64,000 nucleotides of DNA. Origin: Pseudomonas putida NBRC 14164 (GTDB lineage: Bacteria > Pseudomonadota > Gammaproteobacteria > Pseudomonadales > Pseudomonadaceae). Numbering within the stretch: position 1 is the stretch's first letter; every line of letters begins with the position of its first letter. The stretch covers positions 5,512,501 through 5,576,500 of the forward strand of contig NC_021505.1 in NCBI RefSeq assembly GCF_000412675.1. The letters run 5' to 3'. The notes beneath the pieces are model-generated. The model did not search any database and was not told where the DNA came from. It was given only the letters and a program-made list of their open reading frames with translations. A program made the position numbers and the translations under genes. Shown piece by piece: positions 42,555-51,812 of the stretch.

Positions 42555-43961
42555 ATGACCGCAATTTCACCAAAACCACAAGAAGAGCAGCACCTGCAAC
42601 GCAACCTGACCAACCGCCACATCCAGCTGATCGCCATCGGCGGCGCGATCGGTACCGGCCTGTTCATGGGGTCGGGCAAGACCATCAGCCTGGCGGGCCC
42701 GTCGATCATCTTCGTCTACATGATCATCGGCTTCATGCTGTTCTTCGTCATGCGCGCCATGGGCGAACTGCTGCTGTCGAACCTGAACTACAAATCGTTC
42801 ATCGACTTCTCGGCCGACCTGCTCGGCCCCTGGGCCGGTTACTTCACCGGCTGGACCTACTGGTTCTGCTGGGTAGTCACCGGTATCGCCGACGTGGTTG
42901 CCATCGCCGCCTACACACAGTTCTGGTTCCCCGACCTGCCGCAGTGGATACCGGCGCTGACCTGCGTAGGGCTGCTGCTGTCGCTGAACCTGGTGACGGT
43001 AAAAATGTTCGGCGAGATGGAGTTCTGGTTCGCCCTGGTCAAGATCATCGCCATCCTCGGCCTGGTCGCCACCGGCCTGTACATGGTCATCACCGGCTTC
43101 ACCTCGCCCAGCGGGCGCACTGCACAGCTGGCCAATCTGTGGAATGACGGCGGCATGTTCCCCCATGGGCTGATGGGTTTCTTCGCCGGTTTCCAGATCG
43201 CCGTGTTCGCCTTCGTCGGTATCGAGCTGGTGGGCACCACCGCCGCCGAAGCGAAAAACCCGGAGCGCACCCTGCCGCGGGCGATCAACTCGATCCCGAT
43301 CCGCATCATCGTGTTCTATGTGCTGGCGCTGATCGCGATCATGGCCGTGACACCTTGGCGCGACGTGGTCCCGGGCAAGAGCCCGTTCGTCGAGCTGTTC
43401 GTGCTGGCCGGCCTTCCAGCGGCGGCCAGCATCATCAACTTCGTGGTACTGACCTCGGCGGCCTCGTCGGCCAACAGCGGCGTGTTCTCCACCAGCCGCA
43501 TGCTCTTCGGCCTGAGCCAGGAGGGTGATGCACCCAAGGCGTTCGAGAAGCTTTCGAGCCGCTCGGTGCCGGCTAACGGCCTGTACTTCTCCTGCACCTG
43601 CCTGCTGCTCGGTGCAGTGCTGATCTACCTGGTGCCGAACGTGGTCGAGGCGTTCACCCTGGTGACCACGGTTTCGGCGGTGCTGTTCATGTTCGTGTGG
43701 ACGCTGATTTTGCTGTCGTACCTGAAGTACCGCAAAAACCGTGCGGCGCTGCATCAGGCGTCGAAGTACAAGATGCCGGGCGGGCGCTTCATGTGCTACG
43801 TGTGCCTGGTGTTCTTTGCCTTCATCCTGGTGTTGCTGAGCCTGGAGGCGGACACGCGTTCAGCGCTGGTGGTAACGCCGATCTGGTTCGTATTGCTGGC
43901 GGTGACCTATCAGTTTGTACGCAGCAGGCGCCATCCGCGTTCGGCTGTGCGCAACGGCTGA
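42555..43961 (+). CDS. Amino acid permease, D-Ala/D-Ser/Gly (CycA-like) type
   Basis: A 468-residue APC-family transporter with about twelve membrane segments. It has the AAP-family start (RHIQLIAIGGAIGTGLFMGSGKTI) and the substrate-region stretch FAFVGIELVGTTAAEAKNPERTLPRAINSIPIRI. Overall it resembles CycA, which carries D-alanine, D-serine and glycine by proton symport; the actual substrate is not proven. The ATG at 42555 is favoured over 42546 because AAGGGA is then at proper spacing. A hairpin follows the stop. Confidence 0.92.
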   Translation: MTAISPKPQEEQHLQRNLTNRHIQLIAIGGAIGTGLFMGSGKTISLAGPSIIFVYMIIGFMLFFVMRAMGELLLSNLNYKSFIDFSADLLGPWAGYFTGWTYWFCWVVTGIADVVAIAAYTQFWFPDLPQWIPALTCVGLLLSLNLVTVKMFGEMEFWFALVKIIAILGLVATGLYMVITGFTSPSGRTAQLANLWNDGGMFPHGLMGFFAGFQIAVFAFVGIELVGTTAAEAKNPERTLPRAINSIPIRIIVFYVLALIAIMAVTPWRDVVPGKSPFVELFVLAGLPAAASIINFVVLTSAASSANSGVFSTSRMLFGLSQEGDAPKAFEKLSSRSVPANGLYFSCTCLLLGAVLIYLVPNVVEAFTLVTTVSAVLFMFVWTLILLSYLKYRKNRAALHQASKYKMPGGRFMCYVCLVFFAFILVLLSLEADTRSALVVTPIWFVLLAVTYQFVRSRRHPRSAVRNG

Positions 43962-43969
43962 TAGCCTCG

Positions 43970-43988
43970 GGGGCTGCTCTGCAGCCCC
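43970..43988 (+). terminator. Stem-loop after the permease gene
   Basis: GGGGCTGC (43970-43977) and GCAGCCCC (43981-43988) form a perfect 8-bp stem with a three-base loop. There is no T run, so termination would be weak or Rho-dependent. It is 9 bases past the stop. Confidence 0.5.
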
Positions 43989-44083
43989 AATCCTGTGCAC
44001 ATCAATGTCCCAGGCACCAACCTGGACCTCGCAAACGCCCCAACACCTCGCACAACCCCTCTATTACGCCCATTTCGCCACTA

Positions 44084-44097
44084 GGCACATCCCTTGC
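44084..44097 (+). promoter_or_regulatory. Sigma-54 (-24/-12) promoter in front of urtA
   Basis: AGGCACATCCCTTGCA matches the consensus TGGCAC-N5-TTGCA with one mismatch. The invariant GG (44084-44085) and GC (44096-44097) are separated by the required ten bases. Transcription would start near 44109, about 40 bases before the urtA ATG. This predicts RpoN- and NtrC-dependent expression under nitrogen limitation. A partial NtrC-like site (GCACC at 44014) lies about 70 bases upstream. Confidence 0.75.
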
Positions 44098-44149
44098 AAC
44101 GCCCCTCCCCGCTTGCCCAACACTCTAAAAAACTCAGCGGAGAGAGCAC

Positions 44150-45415
44150 ATGAAGCGTCGCAGTCTGATCAAGGCTTTTACCCTCAGCGCATCGATTGCG
44201 GCGATGGGCCTGAGCTGGAGCATCCAGGCCGCCGAGACCATCAAGGTTGGCATCCTGCATTCGCTGTCGGGGACCATGGCCATTTCCGAGACCTCGCTCA
44301 AGGACATGGCGCTGATGACCATCGACGAGATCAACGCCAAGGGCGGCGTGAACGGCAAGATGCTCGAACCGGTGGTGGTCGACCCGGCCTCCAACTGGCC
44401 GCTGTTCGCTGAAAAGAGCCGCCAACTGCTGACCCAGGACAAGGTCGCGGTGGTGTTCGGCTGCTGGACCTCGGTGTCGCGCAAGTCGGTGCTGCCAGTG
44501 TTCGAAGAGCTCAACGGCCTGCTGTTCTACCCGGTGCAGTACGAGGGTGAAGAGATGTCGCCAAACGTGTTCTACACCGGCGCCGCCCCCAACCAGCAGG
44601 CCATTCCTGCCGTCGAATACCTGATGAGCGAAGACGGCGGCAGCGCCAAGCGCTTCTTCCTGCTGGGCACCGACTACGTCTACCCGCGCACCACCAACAA
44701 GATCCTGCGCGCTTTCCTGCACAGCAAAGGCGTGGCCGACAAGGACATCGAAGAGGTGTACACGCCGTTCGGCCACGCCGATTACCAGACCATCGTTGCC
44801 AACATCAAGAAGTTCTCCGCCGGCGGCAAGACGGCGGTGATTTCCACGGTCAACGGCGACTCCAACGTGCCGTTCTACAAAGAACTGGCCAACCAGGGCC
44901 TGAAGGCCACCGACGTGCCGGTTGTGGCGTTCTCGGTGGGCGAAGAAGAGCTGCGCGGCATCGACACCAAACCGTTGGTGGGGCACCTGGCAGCGTGGAA
45001 CTACTTCGAGTCGGTGGATAACCCGGTGAACCAGAAGTTCGTCGCCGACTGGAAGGCCTACGCCAAGGCCAAGGGCCTGCCAGGCGCTGACAAGGCGGTG
45101 ACCAACGACCCGATGGAAGCCACCTACGTGGGCATCCACATGTGGGCGCAGGCCGCCGAGAAGGCCAAGTCCACCGACGTCGACAAGGTGCGTGAAGCAC
45201 TGGCCGGGCAGAGCTTCAAGGCACCGTCGGGCTTCACCCTGACCATGGACAAGACCAACCACCACCTGCACAAGCCGGTGATGATCGGCGAGATCCAGGA
45301 TGACGGGCAGTTCAGTGTGGTGTGGGAAACCGAGCAGCCGCTGCGGGCGCAGCCTTGGAGCCCGTTCATTCCAGGGAATGACAAGCGACCTGACTACGCA
45401 GTGAAAGGTAACTGA
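44150..45415 (+). CDS. urtA: Urea ABC transporter, substrate-binding protein
   Basis: A 421-residue periplasmic binding protein of the branched-chain amino acid/amide family. The signal (MKRRSLIKAFTLSASIAAMGLSWSIQA) is followed by ETIKVGILHSLSGTMAISETSLKDMALMTIDEINAKGG and the urea-subfamily stretch WTSVSRKSVLPVFEELNGLLFYPVQYEGEE. A GGAGAGAG site precedes the ATG. It is first in urtABCDE and preceded by a sigma-54 promoter. A REP pair separates it from urtB and could raise urtA mRNA over the membrane genes. Confidence 0.96.
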   Translation: MKRRSLIKAFTLSASIAAMGLSWSIQAAETIKVGILHSLSGTMAISETSLKDMALMTIDEINAKGGVNGKMLEPVVVDPASNWPLFAEKSRQLLTQDKVAVVFGCWTSVSRKSVLPVFEELNGLLFYPVQYEGEEMSPNVFYTGAAPNQQAIPAVEYLMSEDGGSAKRFFLLGTDYVYPRTTNKILRAFLHSKGVADKDIEEVYTPFGHADYQTIVANIKKFSAGGKTAVISTVNGDSNVPFYKELANQGLKATDVPVVAFSVGEEELRGIDTKPLVGHLAAWNYFESVDNPVNQKFVADWKAYAKAKGLPGADKAVTNDPMEATYVGIHMWAQAAEKAKSTDVDKVREALAGQSFKAPSGFTLTMDKTNHHLHKPVMIGEIQDDGQFSVVWETEQPLRAQPWSPFIPGNDKRPDYAVKGN

Positions 45416-45441
45416 GTGCACTGGGGCCGCTATGCGGCCCA

Positions 45442-45523
45442 TTCGCGGGCTTGCCCGCTCCCACAGGTCCCCACTGCCCTCTGGACCAGTGAAATACCTG
45501 TGGGAGCGGGCAAGCCCGCGAAG
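45442..45523. repeat. REP pair, P. putida type, inside the urt operon
   Basis: A near-perfect pair between urtA and urtB. A position inside an operon may boost upstream (binding protein) mRNA stability. Confidence 0.92.
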
Positions 45524-45553
45524 AATCCACCACTGTATTCCAGGATTGCCCGC

Positions 45554-47041
45554 ATGCTCAGAATGCTGCTCACCCTGCTTCTGCTACTCCCCATGGCCAC
45601 CCAGGCCAGCGAGGGCGAATTCTTCCTCACCGCCAAGCCCGCCGAGCAGGCCCGCCTGCTCGAAAGCTGGGCGGCGCAACCCGATGCCGCGCGCCTGTCA
45701 CTGCTGGACAACCTGCGCCAGGGCCGCATTGCCACTGACGACACCCGCAAGGTGCGCCTGAACAACCGCCTGCGCGGCCTGATCGACAACGCCCTGGCCA
45801 GCCACCAGCTGCTCAGCGACAACAGCGAAACGCGCCTGGCCGCCGCCCAGCAACTGCAAAAAAGCGCACAACCCGCGCAAATGGCCTTCCTCGACCGGCG
45901 CTTCGCCAGCGAGCCGGATGCTGCCGTGCACGCCGCCATCGGCCTGGCCCTGGCCAACCTGCAACTGGGCGCCAGCGAACCGGCAGTACGCCTGGCAGCC
46001 GTGCGCCTGCTGGGCGAAACCGGTGACCCGCTGGCCCGCACCCGCCTTGAAGCGCTGCTGCAACCCGACGCTGAAGCCGACCCGGGCGTGCGCATCGCTG
46101 CCGAAACCAGCCTGGCCCAGGTCAAACGCAAGCTGCTGGTGGGCGAACTGCTCGGCCAGGCCTTCAGCGGCCTGTCGCTGGGCTCGATCCTGCTGCTGGC
46201 GGCGCTCGGCCTTGCCATCACCTTCGGCCTGCTCGGGGTGATCAACATGGCCCACGGCGAGATGCTGATGCTCGGCGCCTACAGCACCTATATGGTCCAG
46301 GTGCTGGTGCAGCGCTACGCCCCGGGTGCCATCGAGTTCTACCCGCTGATTGCCCTGCCCGTGGCCTTCGCTGTGAGTGCCGGGGTCGGCATGGCGCTGG
46401 AACGCACCGTGATCCGCCACCTGTACGGCCGCCCGCTGGAAACCCTGCTGGCGACCTGGGGCATCAGCCTGATGCTGATTCAGGCCATCCGCCTGCTGTT
46501 TGGCGCGCAGAACGTCGAGGTGAGCAACCCGGCGTGGCTCTCGGGTGGCATTCAGCTGCTGCCCAACCTGGTGCTGCCGTACAACCGCCTGGTCATCATC
46601 GGCTTCGCCTTGGCCGTGGTGCTGCTCACCTGGCTGCTGCTCAACCGCACACGGCTTGGCCTGAACGTGCGCGCAGTCACCCAGAACCGCAACATGGCCG
46701 CCTGCTGCGGCGTGTCCACCGGGCGCGTCGACATGCTCGCCTTTGGCCTGGGCTCTGGCATCGCCGGCCTCGGCGGCGTGGCCCTGAGCCAGGTCGGCAA
46801 CGTCGGCCCGGACCTGGGCCAGAGCTACATCATCGACTCATTCCTGGTGGTGGTGCTGGGCGGTGTCGGGCAGCTGGCCGGCAGCCTCTGGGCCGCGTTC
46901 GGCCTTGGCATCACCAACAAGCTGCTGGAGCCGCAGATCGGTGCCGTGCTCGGCAAGATCCTCATCCTTGCGTTGATCATTCTGTTCATCCAGAAGCGCC
47001 CGCAAGGCCTGTTCGCCCTCAAGGGACGGGTAATCGACTGA
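45554..47041 (+). CDS. urtB: Urea ABC transporter, permease UrtB
   Basis: A 495-residue LivH-type permease. A signal peptide and an N-terminal helical repeat region of about 170 residues precede the membrane domain, which begins near residue 199 (LLGQAFSGLSLGSILLLAALGLAITFGLLGVINMAHGEMLMLGAY). The extra N-terminal domain has HEAT-like features (SEPAVRLAAVRLLGETGDPLARTRLEALLQ) and is characteristic of UrtB. The start MLRMLLTLLLLLPM was chosen since earlier in-frame codons lie in the REP. It overlaps the urtC start. Confidence 0.94.
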   Translation: MLRMLLTLLLLLPMATQASEGEFFLTAKPAEQARLLESWAAQPDAARLSLLDNLRQGRIATDDTRKVRLNNRLRGLIDNALASHQLLSDNSETRLAAAQQLQKSAQPAQMAFLDRRFASEPDAAVHAAIGLALANLQLGASEPAVRLAAVRLLGETGDPLARTRLEALLQPDAEADPGVRIAAETSLAQVKRKLLVGELLGQAFSGLSLGSILLLAALGLAITFGLLGVINMAHGEMLMLGAYSTYMVQVLVQRYAPGAIEFYPLIALPVAFAVSAGVGMALERTVIRHLYGRPLETLLATWGISLMLIQAIRLLFGAQNVEVSNPAWLSGGIQLLPNLVLPYNRLVIIGFALAVVLLTWLLLNRTRLGLNVRAVTQNRNMAACCGVSTGRVDMLAFGLGSGIAGLGGVALSQVGNVGPDLGQSYIIDSFLVVVLGGVGQLAGSLWAAFGLGITNKLLEPQIGAVLGKILILALIILFIQKRPQGLFALKGRVID

Positions 47042-48116
47042 TGAACCAGCCACTGCTTGTCACCGCTACGCAAAAGGCCGGGCCGCGCCTGACCCTGACC
47101 ATCGGCGCCCTCGTCGTGCTGCTGTTGCTGGCCCTGCCGCTGTTGTCGCTGCTCCCGGCGGATCACGCGCTTCAGGTATCGGCCTACACCCTTACCCTGG
47201 TCGGCAAGATCCTCTGCTACGCCATCGTCGCTCTGGCCCTGGACCTGGTCTGGGGCTATGCCGGCCTGCTGTCGCTGGGGCACGGCCTGTTCTTCGCCCT
47301 GGGCGGCTACGCCATGGGCATGTACCTGATGCGCCAGGCGGCCGGTGACGGCCTGCCGGGGTTCATGACTTTCCTGTCATGGACCGAGCTGCCGTGGTAC
47401 TGGGCCGGTACCCAGCATTTTGCCTGGGCCCTGTGCCTGGTGGTGCTGGCGCCTGGGCTGCTGGCACTGGTGTTTGGCTGGTTCGCCTTCCGCTCGCGGA
47501 TCAAGGGGGTGTACTTCTCGATCATGACCCAGGCCCTGACCTTCGCTGGCATGTTGCTGTTCTTCCGCAACGAAACCGGCTTCGGCGGTAACAACGGCTT
47601 CACCAGCTTTCGCACCATCCTCGGCTTCGACATTGCCGCACAAGGCACCCGCGCGGTGCTGTTCCTGCTCACCGTCGGGCTGCTGCTGGCCAGCCTGTAC
47701 CTGTGCTGGCGCCTGACCCGCAGCAAGTTCGGCCGCCTGCTCACCGCCGTGCGCGACGCCGAGAACCGCCTGATGTTCTGCGGCTACGACCCACGCGGCT
47801 TCAAGTTGCTGGTGTGGGTGCTCAGCGCCGTCCTGTGCGGCCTGGCGGGCGCGCTGTATGTGCCGCAGGTGGGCATCATCAACCCCAGCGAAATGTCGCC
47901 GACCAACTCCATCGAAGCCGCCGTGTGGGTGGCCTTGGGCGGGCGCGGCACGCTGATCGGCCCGCTGCTCGGCGCCGGCCTGGTCAATGGCATGAAAAGC
48001 TGGTTCACCGTGGCCTTCCCGGAGTTCTGGCTGTTCTTCCTTGGCGCGCTGTTCATCCTCGTCACCCTGTACCTGCCCAAGGGCGTGGTCGGCCTGTTGA
48101 AGAAAAGGAGCCAGCC

Positions 48117-48120
<4 letters not shown>
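47041..48120 (+). CDS. urtC: Urea ABC transporter, permease UrtC
   Basis: A 359-residue LivM-type permease with about ten membrane segments. Family motifs are YAIVALALDLVWGYAGLLSLGHGLFFALGGYAMGMYL and KSWFTVAFPEFWLFFLGALFILVTLYLPKGVVGL. The ATG immediately follows the urtB stop region with one shared base. Its stop overlaps the urtD start. Together with UrtB it forms the membrane channel. Confidence 0.95.
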
Positions 48121-48974
<854 letters not shown>

Positions 48975-48990
48975 ACATTGACGCCTGTAG

Positions 48991-49038
48991 CGGCCCTATC
49001 GCCGGCAAGCCAGCTCCCACAAGCCCGCGAAAGGGCCA
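48991..49038. repeat. Chimeric, shortened REP between urtD and urtE
   Basis: The left part matches the GCCGGCAAGCCAGCTCCCAC variant (as at 25085) and the right part is AAGCCCGCGAA of the common core. The middle of the expected pair is missing, consistent with an internal deletion or recombination between two types. Confidence 0.7.
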
Positions 49039-49072
49039 GCACAGGCACAGTAACTCTTTCAGGAACACTCAC

Positions 49073-49771
49073 ATGCTCAAGATCGACTCCCTGCACCAGT
49101 ACTACGGCGGCAGCCATATCCTGCGCGGCCTGTCCTTCGAAGCCAAGGTCGGCGAAGTCACCTGCCTGCTGGGCCGCAATGGCGTGGGCAAGACCACCCT
49201 GCTGCGCTGCCTGATGGGCCTGGTACCCGCCCGTGACGGCAGCATCGAATGGGAAGGCAAAACCATCACCAGCCTCAAACCGCAGCAACGGGTCCAGGCC
49301 GGGATCGCCTATGTACCCCAGGGCCGCGAAATTTTCCCGCGCCTTACCGTCGAGGAAAACCTGCTGATGGGCCTGTCACGCTTCCCGGCCCGTGAAGCCC
49401 GCGAAGTCCCTGCCTTCATCTACGAACTGTTCCCGGTGCTGGAGCAAATGAAGCAGCGCCGTGGCGGCGACCTGTCTGGTGGCCAGCAGCAACAGCTGGC
49501 CATCGGCCGCGCCCTGGCCAGCCGCCCACGGCTGCTGATTCTCGACGAGCCCACTGAAGGTATCCAGCCCTCGGTGATCAAGGAGATCGGCGCGGTCATC
49601 CGCCGCCTGGCCCAGCGTGGCGACATGGCGATCCTGCTGGTGGAGCAGTTCTACGACTTTGCCGAAGAACTGGCCGACCAGTACCTGGTCATGGCCCGTG
49701 GCGAGATCGTGCAACATGGCCGCGGCGAAAACATGCAAGCCGAAGGTGTGCGCGGGCTGGTAACCATTTAA
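49073..49771 (+). CDS. urtE: Urea ABC transporter, ATPase UrtE
   Basis: A 232-residue LivF-type ATPase. Walker A is LLGRNGVGKTTLL, the signature LSGGQQQQLAIGRAL and Walker B LLILDEPTEGIQP. With UrtD it forms the ATPase heterodimer. The last gene of urtABCDE, it lies 98 bases after urtD with a chimeric REP in the gap, so its level may be set separately. An AGGAACACTCAC stretch precedes the ATG. Urease genes are not in this window. Confidence 0.95.
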   Translation: MLKIDSLHQYYGGSHILRGLSFEAKVGEVTCLLGRNGVGKTTLLRCLMGLVPARDGSIEWEGKTITSLKPQQRVQAGIAYVPQGREIFPRLTVEENLLMGLSRFPAREAREVPAFIYELFPVLEQMKQRRGGDLSGGQQQQLAIGRALASRPRLLILDEPTEGIQPSVIKEIGAVIRRLAQRGDMAILLVEQFYDFAEELADQYLVMARGEIVQHGRGENMQAEGVRGLVTI

Positions 49772-49802
49772 TCTGCGAGCAACGACCCTGCGAGACGCTG
49801 TC

Positions 49803-50318
49803 ATGAGTTACGAAATCCGCGACGCCCTGCCCACCGACGTGCCGGGCATCCTCGACATCTACAACGACGCGGTGCGCAACACCACGGCGATCTGGAACGA
49901 AACGCCGGTTGACCTCGGTAACCGTCAGGCCTGGTTTGAAGCGCGGGCGCAGCAGGGGTATCCCATTCTGGTGGCAGTGGATGAGACGGGTGTACTGGGG
50001 TATGCCTCGTTTGGCGACTGGCGGCCGTTTGAAGGGTTTCGTAACACCGTTGAGCACTCGGTGTATATCCGCGCAGACCAGCGTGGCAAAGGGCTGGGGC
50101 CGGTGTTGATGGCAGCGCTGGTGGAGCGTGCGCGCGGGTGTGGCAAGCATGTGATGGTGGCGGCCATCGAGAGTGGCAATGCGGCGTCGGTGTGCCTGCA
50201 TGAGCGGCTGGGCTTCGTGGTGACCGGGCAGATGCCGCAGGTGGGGGTGAAGTTTGGCCGCTGGCTGGACCTGACCTTCATGCAGCTGGTGCTGAACCCC
50301 GGAGCCGAACCCAACTGA
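49803..50318 (+). CDS. GNAT family N-acetyltransferase (phosphinothricin-acetyltransferase-like)
   Basis: A 171-residue GNAT acetyltransferase. It opens MSYEIRDALPTDVPGILDIYNDAVRNTTAIWNETPVDLGNRQAWF, the pattern of the PAT/YncA (MddA) subfamily acting on phosphinothricin, methionine sulphoximine or related amino acids. The CoA-binding loop is HSVYIRADQRGKGLGPVLM. It starts 31 bases after urtE and may be transcribed with it. The substrate is not proven. Confidence 0.92.
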   Translation: MSYEIRDALPTDVPGILDIYNDAVRNTTAIWNETPVDLGNRQAWFEARAQQGYPILVAVDETGVLGYASFGDWRPFEGFRNTVEHSVYIRADQRGKGLGPVLMAALVERARGCGKHVMVAAIESGNAASVCLHERLGFVVTGQMPQVGVKFGRWLDLTFMQLVLNPGAEPN

Positions 50319-50337
50319 GCACTTAGGCCTGACGCGA

Positions 50338-50374
50338 CCCCTGTAGGAGCGGCCTTGTGCCGCTGCTACAGGGG
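50338..50374. repeat. Single palindromic repeat of the second type
   Basis: A lone 37-base element: CCCCTGTAGGAGCGGCCTTG followed by its partial complement with a very short centre. It is the only compact single unit of this family seen here, placed between the convergent GNAT and cbpM genes. It can form a strong hairpin serving both. Confidence 0.75.
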
Positions 50375-50386
50375 ACGATGCAGCGT

Positions 50387-50692
50387 TTACATCTGGGTAA
50401 ACCTGCCCAGCCGCTGGCGCAGCATGGTGTTCTCGCTGCGCAACTGCTGCACTTCCTGCAACAGCTCCAGCGCCAGCGCCACCCCTTCCCACTCCAGTTC
50501 CAGCTCCTGGTGCAGCTTCGCCGCGCGCTTGGCCACCAACGGCGCCTGATCGTCGAACAACCAGTCCTCAGGCGTTCGCCCGGAGGGTTCGACAATGCCG
50601 TGTTCGACGATCTCGATCACGCAGTCTGCCGTGACATCGGCTTCCTGACACAAGGTACGCATGTCCAGTTGAACGATCAGGGTGCTGCTCAT
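50387..50692 (-). CDS. cbpM: Chaperone modulator CbpM
   Basis: A 101-residue protein that binds the J domain of CbpA and restrains its co-chaperone action. It has the MerR-like N-terminus (MRTLCQEADVTADCVIEIVEHGIVEPSG) followed by a long helix (LVAKRAAKLHQELELEWEGVALALELLQEVQQLRSENTMLRQRL). The start was taken at MSSTLIVQL; an in-frame ATG two codons earlier is possible. It lies directly after cbpA, with its start overlapping or abutting the cbpA stop. Confidence 0.93.
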   Translation of the reverse strand: MSSTLIVQLDMRTLCQEADVTADCVIEIVEHGIVEPSGRTPEDWLFDDQAPLVAKRAAKLHQELELEWEGVALALELLQEVQQLRSENTMLRQRLGRFTQM

Positions 50693-50694
50693 GA

Positions 50695-51648
50695 TCACTT
50701 ACTCCATTGTGTCCTCGGGTTGAACGCCGCTTTCTCGGAAAGCTTGGTCCACAGTTCGCGGGCAGCCTCGTCGGAGGTCGGCGGCATGACCACTTTCAGT
50801 TGCGCATAAAGGTTGCCGCGCTCACCGCTCTTGTTCGCCAGGCCCTTGCCCGGTACACGCAGGCGCTGGCCGCTCTGGCTGTCGGGGCGGATGGTCAGGT
50901 TGATCTTGCCTTCCAGGGTCGGCACCGCAACCTTGGTGCCCAGCGCCGCCTCCCACGGTGCCAGCGGCACAGTGATGATCAGGTCATGTCCTTCGACATC
51001 GAACAGCGGGTGCGGTGCCATGCGGATGGTCAGGAACAGGTCACCATTGGCCCCACCACCGCTGCCCGGCGCGCCCTGGCCCTTGAGGCGGATACGCTCA
51101 CCGTCGGTCACACCGGCCGGGATCTTCACGTTCAGGGTCTTGGTGGTGAAGCCGGTGCGTTGGCCCAAGGCATTGGTTTGCGGCACCTGGAAGCTGATCT
51201 GCTTGGACTCCTTGCTCAGGGTCTCTTCAAGGAACACAGCCAGTTCAAGCTCCACATCCTGCCCTCGCCTGCCGGCACTGCGTTGCTGCTGCCGGGCACC
51301 ACCGAAGGGGTTGCCACCCCGCCCACCGAAGACCGAACTGAAGAAGTCGGAGAAGTCGCCGCCCTCGAAGCCGCCGCCACCGCCACGGCTCTCCCAGCCC
51401 GGTGGTGCCTGGAACGGCCGGCCATGTTGGCCGCCGTACTTGCGAATTTCGTCGAACTCGGCACGTTTTTGCGCGTCGCCCAGCACTTCGTAGGCCTCGT
51501 TGGCCTCCTTGAACTTGTCCTCGGCGTCGCGCTCCTTGCTGACATCGGGGTGATACTTGCGCGCAAGCTTGCGGTACGCGGCCTTGATCGCCTTCTCGTC
51601 CGCCGTGGGCTCTACGCCGAGTATCTTGTAATAGTCTTTGAAGTCCAT
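50695..51648 (-). CDS. cbpA: Curved DNA-binding protein CbpA (DnaJ-like co-chaperone)
   Basis: A 317-residue class II J-domain protein that stimulates DnaK and binds DNA. The J domain (residues 1-70) holds KYHPDVSKERD with the HPD triad. A glycine-rich linker (GWESRGGGGGFEGGDFSDFFSSVFGGRGGN) follows, then two C-terminal substrate domains without the cysteine zinc finger of DnaJ. The start at MDFKDYYKILGVEPTAD is the conserved one. It pairs with cbpM and is divergent from the Hsp70-like gene. Confidence 0.96.
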   Translation of the reverse strand: MDFKDYYKILGVEPTADEKAIKAAYRKLARKYHPDVSKERDAEDKFKEANEAYEVLGDAQKRAEFDEIRKYGGQHGRPFQAPPGWESRGGGGGFEGGDFSDFFSSVFGGRGGNPFGGARQQQRSAGRRGQDVELELAVFLEETLSKESKQISFQVPQTNALGQRTGFTTKTLNVKIPAGVTDGERIRLKGQGAPGSGGGANGDLFLTIRMAPHPLFDVEGHDLIITVPLAPWEAALGTKVAVPTLEGKINLTIRPDSQSGQRLRVPGKGLANKSGERGNLYAQLKVVMPPTSDEAARELWTKLSEKAAFNPRTQWSK

Positions 51649-51812
51649 CTGTGGATCACCAATGTGAATGTGCGTGTTGCAACAGAAGATAGGGGTCAAG
51701 CATAGCCTTTCAAGACCGCCTTGGGTTTGCGCCATGGCAGACGACTGGTCTTGATTCTGTAGCCAAGTGGCATAAACTGCGCGGCCGTTTTCCTTCCGGA
51801 AGCTGATTTCCC

